Assembly: GCA_011033025.1 (NCBI GenBank)
Contig: WFMF01000523.1
Span: forward strand, 52,414-116,413
Source: Beroe forskalii
Taxonomy: Eukaryota; Ctenophora; Nuda; Beroida; Beroidae
Length of the DNA: 64,000 bases
Reading direction: 5' to 3'
How positions within the stretch are numbered: the first letter of the stretch is position 1; every line of letters starts with the position of its first letter. The notes beneath the pieces were generated by a model. That model ran no database searches. It had not been told where the DNA came from and saw only the letters and a list, made by a program, of their open reading frames with translations. Positions 49,902 through 60,740 of the stretch are shown one piece after another. Both the position numbers and the translations under genes were made by a program.

Positions 49902-52045
49902 CAGGGGGCTGGCAAGCCCCCCGCGGCAGTTTGCGAGCCCGAGGGCCCGAAGGGCCCGAGGGCGAGCATTGGACGGCGGTCCTAACAGTGCGAGGGCCGA
50001 AGGCCCGAGCCGCGAGCCCGAGGACCCGAAGGGTCCGAGGGCGAGCATTGGACGGCGGACCTAACAGTGCGAGGGCCGAAGGCCCGAGCGCGAGCCTGAG
50101 ACCCGAAGGGTCCGAGGGCGAGCATTGAACGGCAATCCTTACTGTACACGAGCTTCCGGACATCGGAAGTGAGTTTTGTTAACTTTGCTTGCCAGCCCCC
50201 AACTATATGTTTTCATGGATTGGCCATATTTCACGTTAAAATTTGAGTAAGTTCCCGTTGCCGAAATTGCACCAAAATTTGATCATCGCATGTTTAGAGG
50301 TCAAAGGTGCAACTGTCAAAATTTCAGATTGATTGGATTAAAAATGGCCGAGATATTACAACTTGAATATTGCCAAAATCGAGGGTGTTCTTGTTAAATA
50401 GGGTTACGACCATATATATCAGGGGGCTGGCAAGCCCCCCGCGGCGGTTTGCGAGCCCGAGGGCCCGAAGGGCCCGAGGGCGAGCATTGGACGGCGGTCC
50501 TAGCAGTGCGAGGGCGGAAGGCCCGAGCCGCGAGCCCGAGGACCCGAAGGGTCCGAGGGCGAGCATTGAACGTTAAAATTTGAGTAAGTTCCCGTTGCCG
50601 AAATTGCACCAAAATTTGATCATCGCATGTTTAGAGGTCAAAGGTGCAACTGTCAAAATTTCAGATTGATTGGATTAAAAATGGCCGAGATATTACAACT
50701 TGAATATTGCCAAAATCGAGGGTGTTCTTGTTAAATAGGGTTACGACCATATATATCAGGGGGCTGGCAAGCCCCCCGCGGCGGTTTGCGAGCCCGAGGG
50801 CCCGAAGGGCCCGAGGGCGAGCATTGGACGGCGGTCCTAGCAGTGCGAGGGCGGAAGGCCCGAGCCGCGAGCCCGAGGACCCGAAGGGTCCGAGGGCGAG
50901 CATTGAACGGCGGACCTAACAGTGCGAGGGCCGAAGGCCCGAGCGCGAGCCCGAGGACCCGAAGGGTCCGAGGGCGAGCATTGGACGGCTATCCTAACAG
51001 TACACGAGCGTCCGAGCATCGGGAGTGAGTTTATGTAACTTTGCTTGCCAGCCCCCAACTATATGTTTTCATGGATTCGCCATATTTCACGTTGAAATTT
51101 GAGCAAGTTCCCGTTGCCGAAATCGCACTAAAATTTGAACATTACATGTTTAGAGGTCAAAGGTGCAACTGTCAAAATTTCAGGTCAATCGGATGAAAAA
51201 TGGCCGAGATATTACAACTTGAATATTGCCAAAATCGAGGGTGTTCTTGTTAAATTGGGTTACGACCATATATATACATACATATATATATCAGGGGGCT
51301 GGCAAGCCCCCCGCGGCGGTTTGCGAGCCCGAGGGCCCGAAGGGCCCGAGGGCGAGCATTGGACGGCGGTCCTGAACAGTGCGAGGGCCGAAGGCCCGAG
51401 CCGCGAGCCCGAGGACCCGAAGGGTCCGAGGGCGAGCATTGGACGGCTATCCTAACAGTACACGAGCCTCCGAGCATCGGAAGTGAGTTTATGTAACTTT
51501 GCTTGCCAGCCCCCAACTATATGTTTTCATGGATTCGCCATATTTCACGTTGAAATTTGAGCAAGTTCCCGTTGCCGAAATCACACTCAAATTTGAACAT
51601 CGCATGTTTAGAGGTCAAAGGTGCAACTGTCAAAATTTCAGGTCAATCGGATGAAAAATGGCCGAGTTATTACAACTTGAATATTGCCAAAATCGAGGGT
51701 GTTCTTGTTAAATTGGGTTACGACCATATATCAGGGCGCTGGCAAGCGCCCGCAGCCACGGAAAAAAACACGAGGGCATCTGCCCGAAGGGCAGATGCCC
51801 TCGGCCCGAAGGGCCGAGGGCATCCTAGAGTCAGCAACCCCGGCCCGAAGGGCCGGGGATGCCGTCCATGAGCATCTGCCCGTAGGGCAGATGCTCTCGG
51901 GCCGAGGGCAACAAACAGGCCAGCAGTCCCGGCCCGAAGGGCCGGGACTGCTGGTCAGACACTCCAAAGGAGCCGGTAGTACAAGCATGAAGTGCTAAAA
52001 GTGGTAGCGGAACCGATTTTCAAGTATTGAAAAATACGTTTGCCA
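49902..52045. repeat. Cluster of GC-rich palindromic elements in tandem
   Basis: Elements start GGGGGCTGGCAAGC (49905, 50422, 50760, 51295; variant GGGCGCTGGCAAGC near 51735) and most end GCTTGCCAGCCCCC. They are separated by a conserved ~200-bp AT-rich spacer (TTGAATATTGCCAAAATCGA, GGTGTTCTTGTTAAAT). The interiors are chains of hairpins around GCCCGAAGGGC or GGCCGAAGGCC. The last element carries at least five different stems on the same CCCGAAGGG loop. Long Arg/Gly/Pro-rich frames on both strands are artefacts. Confidence 0.85.
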
Positions 52046-52389
52046 GCGCCTATTATATAAAAATACAGTGATTCGCGAAAATCGTGATTTTCGAGTCGTG
52101 TTTTCAACCTGTTAAATTAATCCGTTGGTCACGAAAATTCACACAGACGTAGTCCTTGACTCGAACAACAAACCCTGAAAATTTCATGAAAATCGACCGC
52201 GTCGTTTTCTCACAATAAATTCTCAAAAAAACGCTATTTTATCAAAAATTAGAAGGTATACTACGACGACGACGCCGACAAAAATGGTGTTTGAGTGTTC
52301 TCAAAAACCAAATAAGATAGGACCAAAATCTAAACGGCATATAAAACTTGAGAATGCCGTGTGTGTACTAGGCTATGTGAGAAATTTTT

Positions 52390-52860
52390 TGTCAAATCTC
52401 TTAATTGGTTAATTGACCAATTAAAGTAATTATCGCGTATAACTCAAAAAGTAAAAATGATAGCGACCTAATTCTAACGGTATTATTTATTTAAGCTAAA
52501 ATTACGTTTTACGCGATTAATTTGAGTACCGGTTGTCTACCGCTTAATTAGATAATTGGCCAATTAAAGTAATTATCGCGTATAACTCAAAAAGTAAAAT
52601 TGATAGCGACGTAATTCTAACGGTTTTATTTACTAAAGCTAAAATTCCGTTTCATACGTTTAATTTGAGTACCGGTTGTCAACCGCTTAATTGGATAATT
52701 GACCAATTAAAGTAATTATCGCGTATAACTCAAAAAGTAAAATTGATAGCGACGTAATTCTAACGGTTTTATTTACTAAAGCTAAAATTACGTTTCATAC
52801 GTTTAATTTGAGTACCGGTTGTCAACCGCTTAATTGGATAATCGACCAATTGAAGCAATT
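52390..52860 (+). repeat. Three tandem ~142-bp units
   Basis: Each unit contains GACCAATTAAAGTAATTATC, GCGTATAACTCAAAAAGTAA, ACGTAATTCTAACGGTTTTA and TTTGAGTACCGGTTGTCAAC. The second and third units are closer to each other than to the first. Confidence 0.88.
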
Positions 52861-52907
52861 ATCACAACTTGAACTGTTTGTCGTACGTTTTATGCCAAAA
52901 AAGAGTG

Positions 52908-53541
52908 ATATGGATAGCCAAAAACAATTGAAAATTGTTTGGGTTTCGCAGCCACTCCAGTACCTAAAATCATACGATTAAAAATATTGATATGAGTTTT
53001 AATCGCAGCCTGTCCGTGGCGGTGTGCTTTGGTTACAAAGAAATATCTTGGTCACGCATATGATCTTGCTGGACACCTTCACAATCGCGATATTTTTTGT
53101 TTGGGGCATGATAAGTGTGACTTCGTGTTTCCTAACGGCCTAAAATCATGCATTATTACAGTCTAGTGGATTCATGTTTTAAATTGTAATCGCCCTCAAA
53201 GTCGCTGCAAGTTGGCGATTTCAATCATCAAATAGAGATAAACGTACGATTAATTCTAGCATGCTTTCAAGCCTTTTCACGTGAAAACACTCTTCAAAGA
53301 ATGCTATAAATTATAGGTACTGTCTTAATGCGTTAACTCACGATTAATTAGTTAATTGAAGGAGATTCAAACGGCAGTGAGATGATGAATGTTAAGTTGT
53401 GCTTATTTCTTAGTAACCAAAGCACACCGCCACGGACAGGCTGCGATTAAAACTCATATCAATATTTTTAATCGTATGATTTTAGGTACTGGAGTGGCTG
53501 CGAAACCCAAACAATTTTCAATTGTTTTTGGCTATCCATAT
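52908..53541. mobile_element. Fold-back element with ~138-bp inverted arms
   Basis: The left arm 52908-53046 begins ATATGGATAGCCAAAAACAA. It is the near-perfect reverse complement of the right arm 53404-53541, which ends GGCTATCCATAT. A ~357-bp spacer separates them. The 61-codon frame over the right arm is not supported as a gene. Confidence 0.82.
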
Positions 53542-53544
53542 ACA

Positions 53545-56500
53545 TATAGAGGTATATACATATACGAGAGATGACGCTTTAGTGCGAGAAGTATACCCTA
53601 TTTAAACGGCGATATCTCGGGAACCATAAAAGATACAGAGCTCATCGACCCAGTGTTGGAAAGTAGAAAGATAGAACTTGCAGTTAGTGACCTTAAAAAC
53701 TATTTTAAGTCATGATAATGACGTCATAATGACGTCACAAAACTAAGAATTTCAAATGTCGATTTTCCCAAAAATAGGCGTTTTTCAGCGCAATTTTTCG
53801 GTATGAAGCTTTCGAGATAGAAAAAAATGTTCCTGTTAGCGCAGAAAGGAAATTTGATGTACTTTCCAAAGATGTGGTCAAAAAGTTCCGGGCTCTACGG
53901 CATCATTGAGATATTTACGATTGTTCGAAAAACATTGACACGAAAAAAATCCCAAAAAATGGCAAAACTTGTGAAGCTAGTGGAGAGAGAACGGGACCAC
54001 CCCAGAACTTCATCTTTGGATATGTTGTCGGTCATAGTCCCAACTGTGTAAATGAATGGGTCTCAGATAGCTTATCTAATTTTATGACGTAATTGTGACG
54101 TCATCAGTAATGCTAGGTAACGCGAATTTTTACGCGTGATTTGACGCCAAATTTCAATATCTGGGCACAGAAAAAGGGTGATATTTTTTCCCAAAACCAA
54201 AAAGGATTTGGTTGTGATGGTCCGCGGCGGTTTTAAGGCGTTCTTTACTGTAAAACCCATGATATGAGAAAGAACGCGACGGTTAAAACTGCTGCAACGT
54301 CACTTATAAAATATACAGCATTCACGTAACTTTAATGCATCAAAAAAGTGCCGTTGCGGCAGTTTTAACCGTCGCGTTCTTTCTCATATCATGGCTTTTA
54401 CAGTAAAGAACGCCTTAAAACCGCCGCGGACCATCACAACCAAATCCTTTTTGGTTTTGGGAAAAAATATCACCCTTTTTCTGTGCCCAGATATTGAAAT
54501 TTGGCGTCAAATCACGCGTAAAAATTCGCGTTACCTAGCATTACTGATGACGTCACAATTACGTCATTAAATTAGATAAGCTATCTGAGACCCATTCATT
54601 TACACAGTTGGGACTATGACCGACAACATATCCAAAGATGAAGTTCTGGGGTGGTCCCGTTCTCTCTCCACTAGCTTCACAAGTTTTGCCATTTTTTGGG
54701 ATTTTTTTCGTGTCAAAGTGTTTCGAACAATCGCAAATATCTCAATGATGCCGTAAAGCCCGGAACTTTTTGACCACATCTTTAGAAAGTACATCAAATT
54801 TCCTTGCTGCGCTAACAGGAGCATTTTTTTCTATCTCGAAAGCTTCATACCGAAAAATTGCGTTGAAAAACGCCTATTTTTGGGAAAATCGACATTTGAA
54901 ATTCTTAGTTTTGTGACGTCATTATGACGTCATTATCATGACTTAAAATAGTTTTTAAGGTCACTAACTGCAAGTTCTATCTTTCTACTTTCCAACGCTG
55001 GGTCGATGAGCTCTGTATCTTTAATGGTTCCCGAGATATCGCCGTTTAAATAGGGTACACTTCTTGCACTAAAGCGTCATCTCTCTATATGTATATACCT
55101 CTATATAATATCTGTATGTATATACATATATGTGTATTTTTTCCCAAAACCAAAAAGGATTTGGTTGTGATGGTCCGCGGCGGTTTTAAGGCGTTCTTTA
55201 CTGTAAAAGCCATGATATGAGAAAGAACGCGACGGTTAAAACTGCCGCAACGGCACTTTTTTGATGCATTAAAGTTACGTGAATGCTGTATATTTTATAA
55301 GTGACGTTGCAGCAGTTTTAACCGTCGCGTTCTTTCTCATATCATGGCTTTTACAGTAAAGAACGCCTTAAAACCGCCGCGGACCATCACAACCAAATCC
55401 TTTTTGGTTTTGGGAAAAAATACACATATATGTATATACATACAGATATTATATAGAGGTATATACATATAGAGAGATGACGCTTTAGTGCAAGAAGTGT
55501 ACCCTATTTAAACGGCGATATCTCGGGAACCATAAAAGATACAGAGCTCATCGACCCAGCGTTGGAAAGTAGAAAGATAGAACTTGCAGTTAGTGACCTT
55601 AAAAACTATTTTACGTCATGATAATGACGTCATAATGACGTCACAAAACTAAGAATTTCAAATGTCGATTTTCCCAAAAATAGGCGTTTTTCAACGCAAT
55701 TTTTCGGTATGAAGCTTTCGAGATAGAAAAAAATGCTCCTGTTAGCGCAGCAAGGAAATTTGATGTACTTTCTAAAGATGTGGTCAAAAAGTTCCGGGCT
55801 TTACGGCATCATTGAGATATTTGCGATTGTTCGAAACACTTTGACACGAAAAAAATCCCAAAAAATGGCAAAACTTGTGAAGCTAGTGGAGAGAGAACGG
55901 GACCATCCCAGAACTTCATCTTTGGATATGTTGTCGGTCATAGTCCCAACTGTGAAAATGAATGGGTCTCAGATAGCTCATCAAATTTTATGACGTAATT
56001 GTGACGTCATCAGTAATGCTAGGTAACCCGAATTTTTACGCGTGATTTGACGCCAAATTTCAATATCTGGGCACAGAAAAAGGGTGATATTTTTTCCCAA
56101 AACCAAAAAGGATTTGGTTGTGATGGTCCGCGGCGGTTTTAAGGCGTTCTTTACTGTAAAACCCATGATATGAGAAAGAACGCGACGGTTAAAACTGCTG
56201 CAACGTCACTTATAAAATATACAGCATTCACGTAACTTAAATGCATCAAAAAAATGCCGTTGCGGCAGTTTTAACCGTCGCGTTCTTTCTCATATCATGG
56301 GTTTTACAGTAAAGAACGCCTTAAAACCGCCGCGGACCATCACAACCAAATCCTTTTTGGTTTTGGGAAAAAATACACATATATGTATATACATACAGAT
56401 ATTATATAGAGGTATATACATATAGAGAGATGACGCTTTAGTGCAAGAAGTGTACCCTATTTAAACGGCGATATCTCGGGAACCATTAAAGATACAGAGC

Positions 56501-58275
56501 TCATCGACCCAGCGTTGGAAAGTAGAAAGATAGAACTTGCAGTTAGTGACCTTAAAAACTATTTTAAGTCATGATAATGACGTCATAATGACGTCACAAA
56601 ACTAAGAATTTCAAATGTCGATTTTCCCAAAAATAGGCGTTTTTCAACGCAATTTTTCGGTATGAAGCTTTCGAGATAGAAAAAAATGTTCCTGTTAGCG
56701 CAGAAAGGAAATTTGATGTACTTTCCAAAGATGTGGTCAAAAAGTTCCGGGCTCTACGGCATCATTGAGATATTTGAGATTGTTCGAAGCACTTTGACAC
56801 GAAAAAAATTCCAAAAACTGGCAAATCTTGTGAAGCTTGTGGAGAGAGAACGGGACCATCCCAGAACTTCATCTTTGGATATGTTGTCGGTCATAGTCCT
56901 AACTGTGTAAATGAATGGGTCTCAGATGGCTCATCTAATTTTATGACGTAATTGTGACGTCATCAGTAATGCTAGGTAACGCGAATTTCTACGCGTGATT
57001 TGATGCCAAATTTCAATATCTCGGCACAGAAAAAGGGTGATATTTTTTCCCAAAACCAAAAAGGATTTGGTTGTGATGGTCCGCGGCGGTTTTAAGGCGT
57101 TCTTTACTGTAAAAGCCATGATATGAGAAAGAACGCGACGGTTAAAACTGCCGCAACGGCACTTTTTTGATGCATTAAAGTTACGTGAATGCTGTATATT
57201 TTATAAGTGACGTTGCAGCAGTTTTAACCGTCGCGTTCTTTCTCATATCATGGCTTTTACAGTAAAGAACGCCTTAAAACCGCCGCGGACCATCACAACC
57301 AAATCCTTTTTGGTTTTGGGAAAAAATACACATATATGTATATACATACAGATATTATATAGAGGTATATACATATAGAGAGATGACGCTTTAGTGCAAG
57401 AAGTGTACCCTATTTAAACGGCGATATCTCGGGAACCATTAAAGATACAGAGCTCATCGACCCAGCGTTGGAAAGTAGAAAGATAGAACTTGCAGTTAGT
57501 GACCTTAAAAACTATTTTACGTCATGATAATGACGTCATAATGACGTCACAAAACTAAGAATTTCAAATGTCGATTTTCCCAAAAATAGGCGTTTTTTAA
57601 CGCAATTTTTCGGTATGAAGCTTTCGAGATAGGAAAAAATGCTCCTCCTAGCGTAGAAAGGAAATATACTGTACTTTTCAAAAATGTGGTCTAAAAGTTC
57701 TGGGCTCCCCGGCATCATTGAGATATATGCGATTGTTTGAAACACTTTGACAGGAAAAAATACCAAAAAATTGCAAAACTTGTGAAGCTAGTGGAGAGAG
57801 AACGGGACCACCCCAGAACTTCATCTTTGGATATGTTGTCGTTCATAGTCCCACTTGTGTTAATGAATGGGTCTCAGATAGTTCATCGAATTTTATGACG
57901 TAATTGTGACTTCATCAGTAATGCTAGGTAACGCGAACTTTTACGCGCGATTTGACGCCAAATTTCAATATCTCGGCACAGAAAAAGGGTGATATTTTTC
58001 CCAAAACCAAAAAGGATTTGGTTGTGATGGTCCGCGGCGGTTTTAAGGCGTTCTTTACTGTAAAACCCATGATATGAGAAAGAACGCGACGGTTAAAACT
58101 GCCGCAACGGCATTTTTTTGATGCATTTAAGTTACGTGAATGCTGTATATTTTATAAGTGACGTTGCAGCAGTTTTAACCGTCGCGTTCTTTCTCATATC
58201 ATGGGTTTTACAGTAAAGAACGCCTTAAAACCGCCGCGGACCATCACAACCAAATCCTTTTTGGTTTTGGGAAAA
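53545..58275. repeat. Array of ~950-bp units, each ending in a ~285-bp palindrome; one unit inverted
   Basis: Forward units lie at 53545-54188, 55422-56089, 56373-57039 and 57326-57997, and an inverted unit at 54476-55105. Palindromes lie at about 54189-54475, 55137-55421, 56090-56372, 57040-57325 and 57998-58275. The palindrome arms (~115 bp) start AAAACCAAAAAGGATTTGG and include GTCCGCGGCGGTTTTAAGG. The unit carries AATGACGTCATAATGACGTC (two CRE-like TGACGTCA palindromes). Two short frames (74 and 62 codons) recur in the copies but are broken in the last unit and shift with indels, so I do not call them genes. Confidence 0.88.
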
Positions 58276-60134
58276 TGTGTTCAATGTGTCTTATGATTGC
58301 TGATGAATGTGGAAATGGAGGGCGCACATCCCGCAATCCAATTGTACATCTTTCAGCGCTATTGTATTCACTCCTATTCACTATTGTAATGACTCCTTAA
58401 TAAACATGACTGTTGCGTGAAATAGCATCTCACACTACGAAATATTTGAAAATATGCACGGTCAAATAATATTCATGATTGTTGTGCAAATGATGGCATT
58501 CCTGTGAGATGAACAATAAAAAAGTAAAATAAAAAAGATTTATCTCATTTCGATTTAAAGTGGGTACTGGACAGCGTCTTCCTTATGAACGTAATAATTA
58601 ATGAACATTATAAACACATGATGTATTAAATCACAAAATAAAATAAGGGAAGCTTGGCAGAACATTTAACAAATAGGGATTTATTAAACCATGTAAATCT
58701 GTAATCATGCGAGCAAAATTAAGTTTAATAACCATGATTTAACATCCAATTACTCATTACTACGTTGAGCATGTACTATTATTAGAGTTAAGAAGTATAG
58801 ATAACTTTGCCATTCCAGAATCCAGACATGAATTCCACATAAACTACGGCTCTTATCTTTGCCGGATCAAACTTGGCTGGGACAGGATGCCCCCTGTAAA
58901 GTCGCAGACGAGCTTAGCTTCAAGAAAAAGCAACTACTGCAACACGCGCATATAATTGACTAATCGAGGGTAACAAAAGATACAGCTCCCACACACTACA
59001 AGCGGGAGATATACGGCAGTACGACGTCCTCAACTCAATTCTTTGAACTGTGATAATGACGTCAAATCTACCATCTGCTTACCTCAGGTGCGATGTATAA
59101 TTGGGGCCTATATTGTTTCGTAATTGTGATGATATGGATATTAGGTATAGAAATTATCGTATGTATGTAACAAAACAAAGCAGTTACAAAATTATAGGTC
59201 CTGGAGAAGCGAACGGAGCCTGAGAATGACGTCATTATCATGTTTTAGAATGGTGAATAGCTGCAGACAGCTGGCTTTTCGTGTCCGAAATTTAGTATGT
59301 AACGAGTTTCAGGAGGTCTCAGGAGGAGTCGCTACTATATATTCTGGTTTGTACAATTATTTCGGTTTACAAACTTGAGACTATCAAGATCGTCAGATAT
59401 GAACACTGCGGTGCTGGTAATGCGGTACACGGTCGCTTCAAAGCTTCGAATCAATCAAACTTGCAGCAATCTCAGTCACAGAGTCACCACATTTTGCATT
59501 AACCCATTGCTACGCGGCGACAAACATGAAATTTTTGAAAAGTGAAATGGCTGTGTGTCAATTTACTGACCGCGGCACGGTGAAATGACTTAGACAAAAC
59601 TTCGAAACAGTGGAAAAAGTAACGCAAACGGCACAATATTGCAATTTGCTGCGATAGATCGATTATCGAATCATGCCTAGTCTCATACTTGAAGAAAATG
59701 TCACTTCTCCATGATGATGGTCATTATCAAAACTGTCACAGTTCTAACTTGAAGCTGTGATCAGCATGAAAGCATGAATCTCGCCGATCTTCAATGATTT
59801 TTACAATGATTGGAGTATAATAAATAAAAAGATCTGATCATAAATTTAAAATGATATACAAGCTACAAAGTTGGAGAGAAATCTGGATTCAATGAACACT
59901 TATTATGAAGTTTTTAATAACCATCTAACTGGATTTAATTTTCATTTGTGCGTATTAAATTGGTTTTAATTATAGTTTTACATTTAAGAAGTTCAGGATG
60001 GGCCTCATTCATTCAAAATGGACATTTAAACCGCGTGCTACATACGGAAATGAGGTTGTTAGTTTACTGAGAAAAGTGGCTCTGAGATTGCAAACAATAA
60101 AGAGAAACAGATAAAACTATAAAAGCATATAACC
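58276..60134. other. No recognisable gene
   Basis: AT-rich sequence without a supported exon, RNA gene or repeat. Confidence 0.4.
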
Positions 60135-60142
60135 GAGAAAAG

Positions 60143-60732
60143 GGTAAATTGAGCGATCCGTCGAGGCCAGTATCACGCCAGTATCAGGCCAGTACCACGC
60201 CAGTATCACGCCAGTATCGCGCCAGTATCAGGCCTACCTCACGCCGTTATCGCGCCAGTAGCGCGCCAGTAGCACGCCAGTATCGCGCCAGTATCAGGCC
60301 TACCTCACGCCGTTATCGCGCCAGTATCACGCCAGTATCGCGCCAGCATCACGCCAGTAGCGCGCCAGTAGCACGCCAGTATCGCACCAGTCGAAACTTA
60401 CTTTAAGCCAGGACGCCAGTAGCACGCCAGTATCAGATCATATACTGGCGTGTTACTGGCGTCCTGGCTTAAAGTTAGGTTCGACTGGCGCGATACTGGC
60501 GTGCTACTGGCGTGCTACTGGCGTGATACTGGCGCGATACTGGCGTGCTACTGGCGCGCAACTGGCGTGCTACTGGCGCGATACTGGCGCGATACTGGCG
60601 CGATACTGGCGCGATACTGGCGTGATACTGGCGCGATAACGGCGTGAGGTAGGCCTGATACTGGCGCGATACTGGCGTGATACTGGCGCGAAACTAGCGC
60701 GATACTGGCCTCGACGGATCGCTCAATTCACC
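60143..60732. mobile_element. 590-bp fold-back element, minisatellite arms, 8-bp target duplication
   Basis: The termini GGTAAATTGAGCGATCC and GGATCGCTCAATTCACC are inverted repeats. They are flanked by the perfect 8-bp direct repeat GAGAAAAG (60135-60142 and 60733-60740), as in hAT elements. Both arms are tandem arrays of 11-12-bp units (CGCCAGTATCG, CGCCAGTAGCA and variants) in opposite orientation, meeting at a centre bounded by TAAGCCAGGACGCCAGTA and its complement. Confidence 0.85.
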
Positions 60733-60740
60733 GAGAAAAG

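Noticed and set aside
49819..51998. Arg/Gly/Pro-rich proteins on both strands
   Set aside because: Frames exist on both strands of GC palindromes and repeat with the DNA unit. There is no coding evidence.
53827..57119. Conserved 74- and 62-codon proteins in the 54-58 kb array
   Set aside because: They recur because the DNA is repeated. Stops and indels disrupt the last copy, and changes are not concentrated at third positions as far as I can see.
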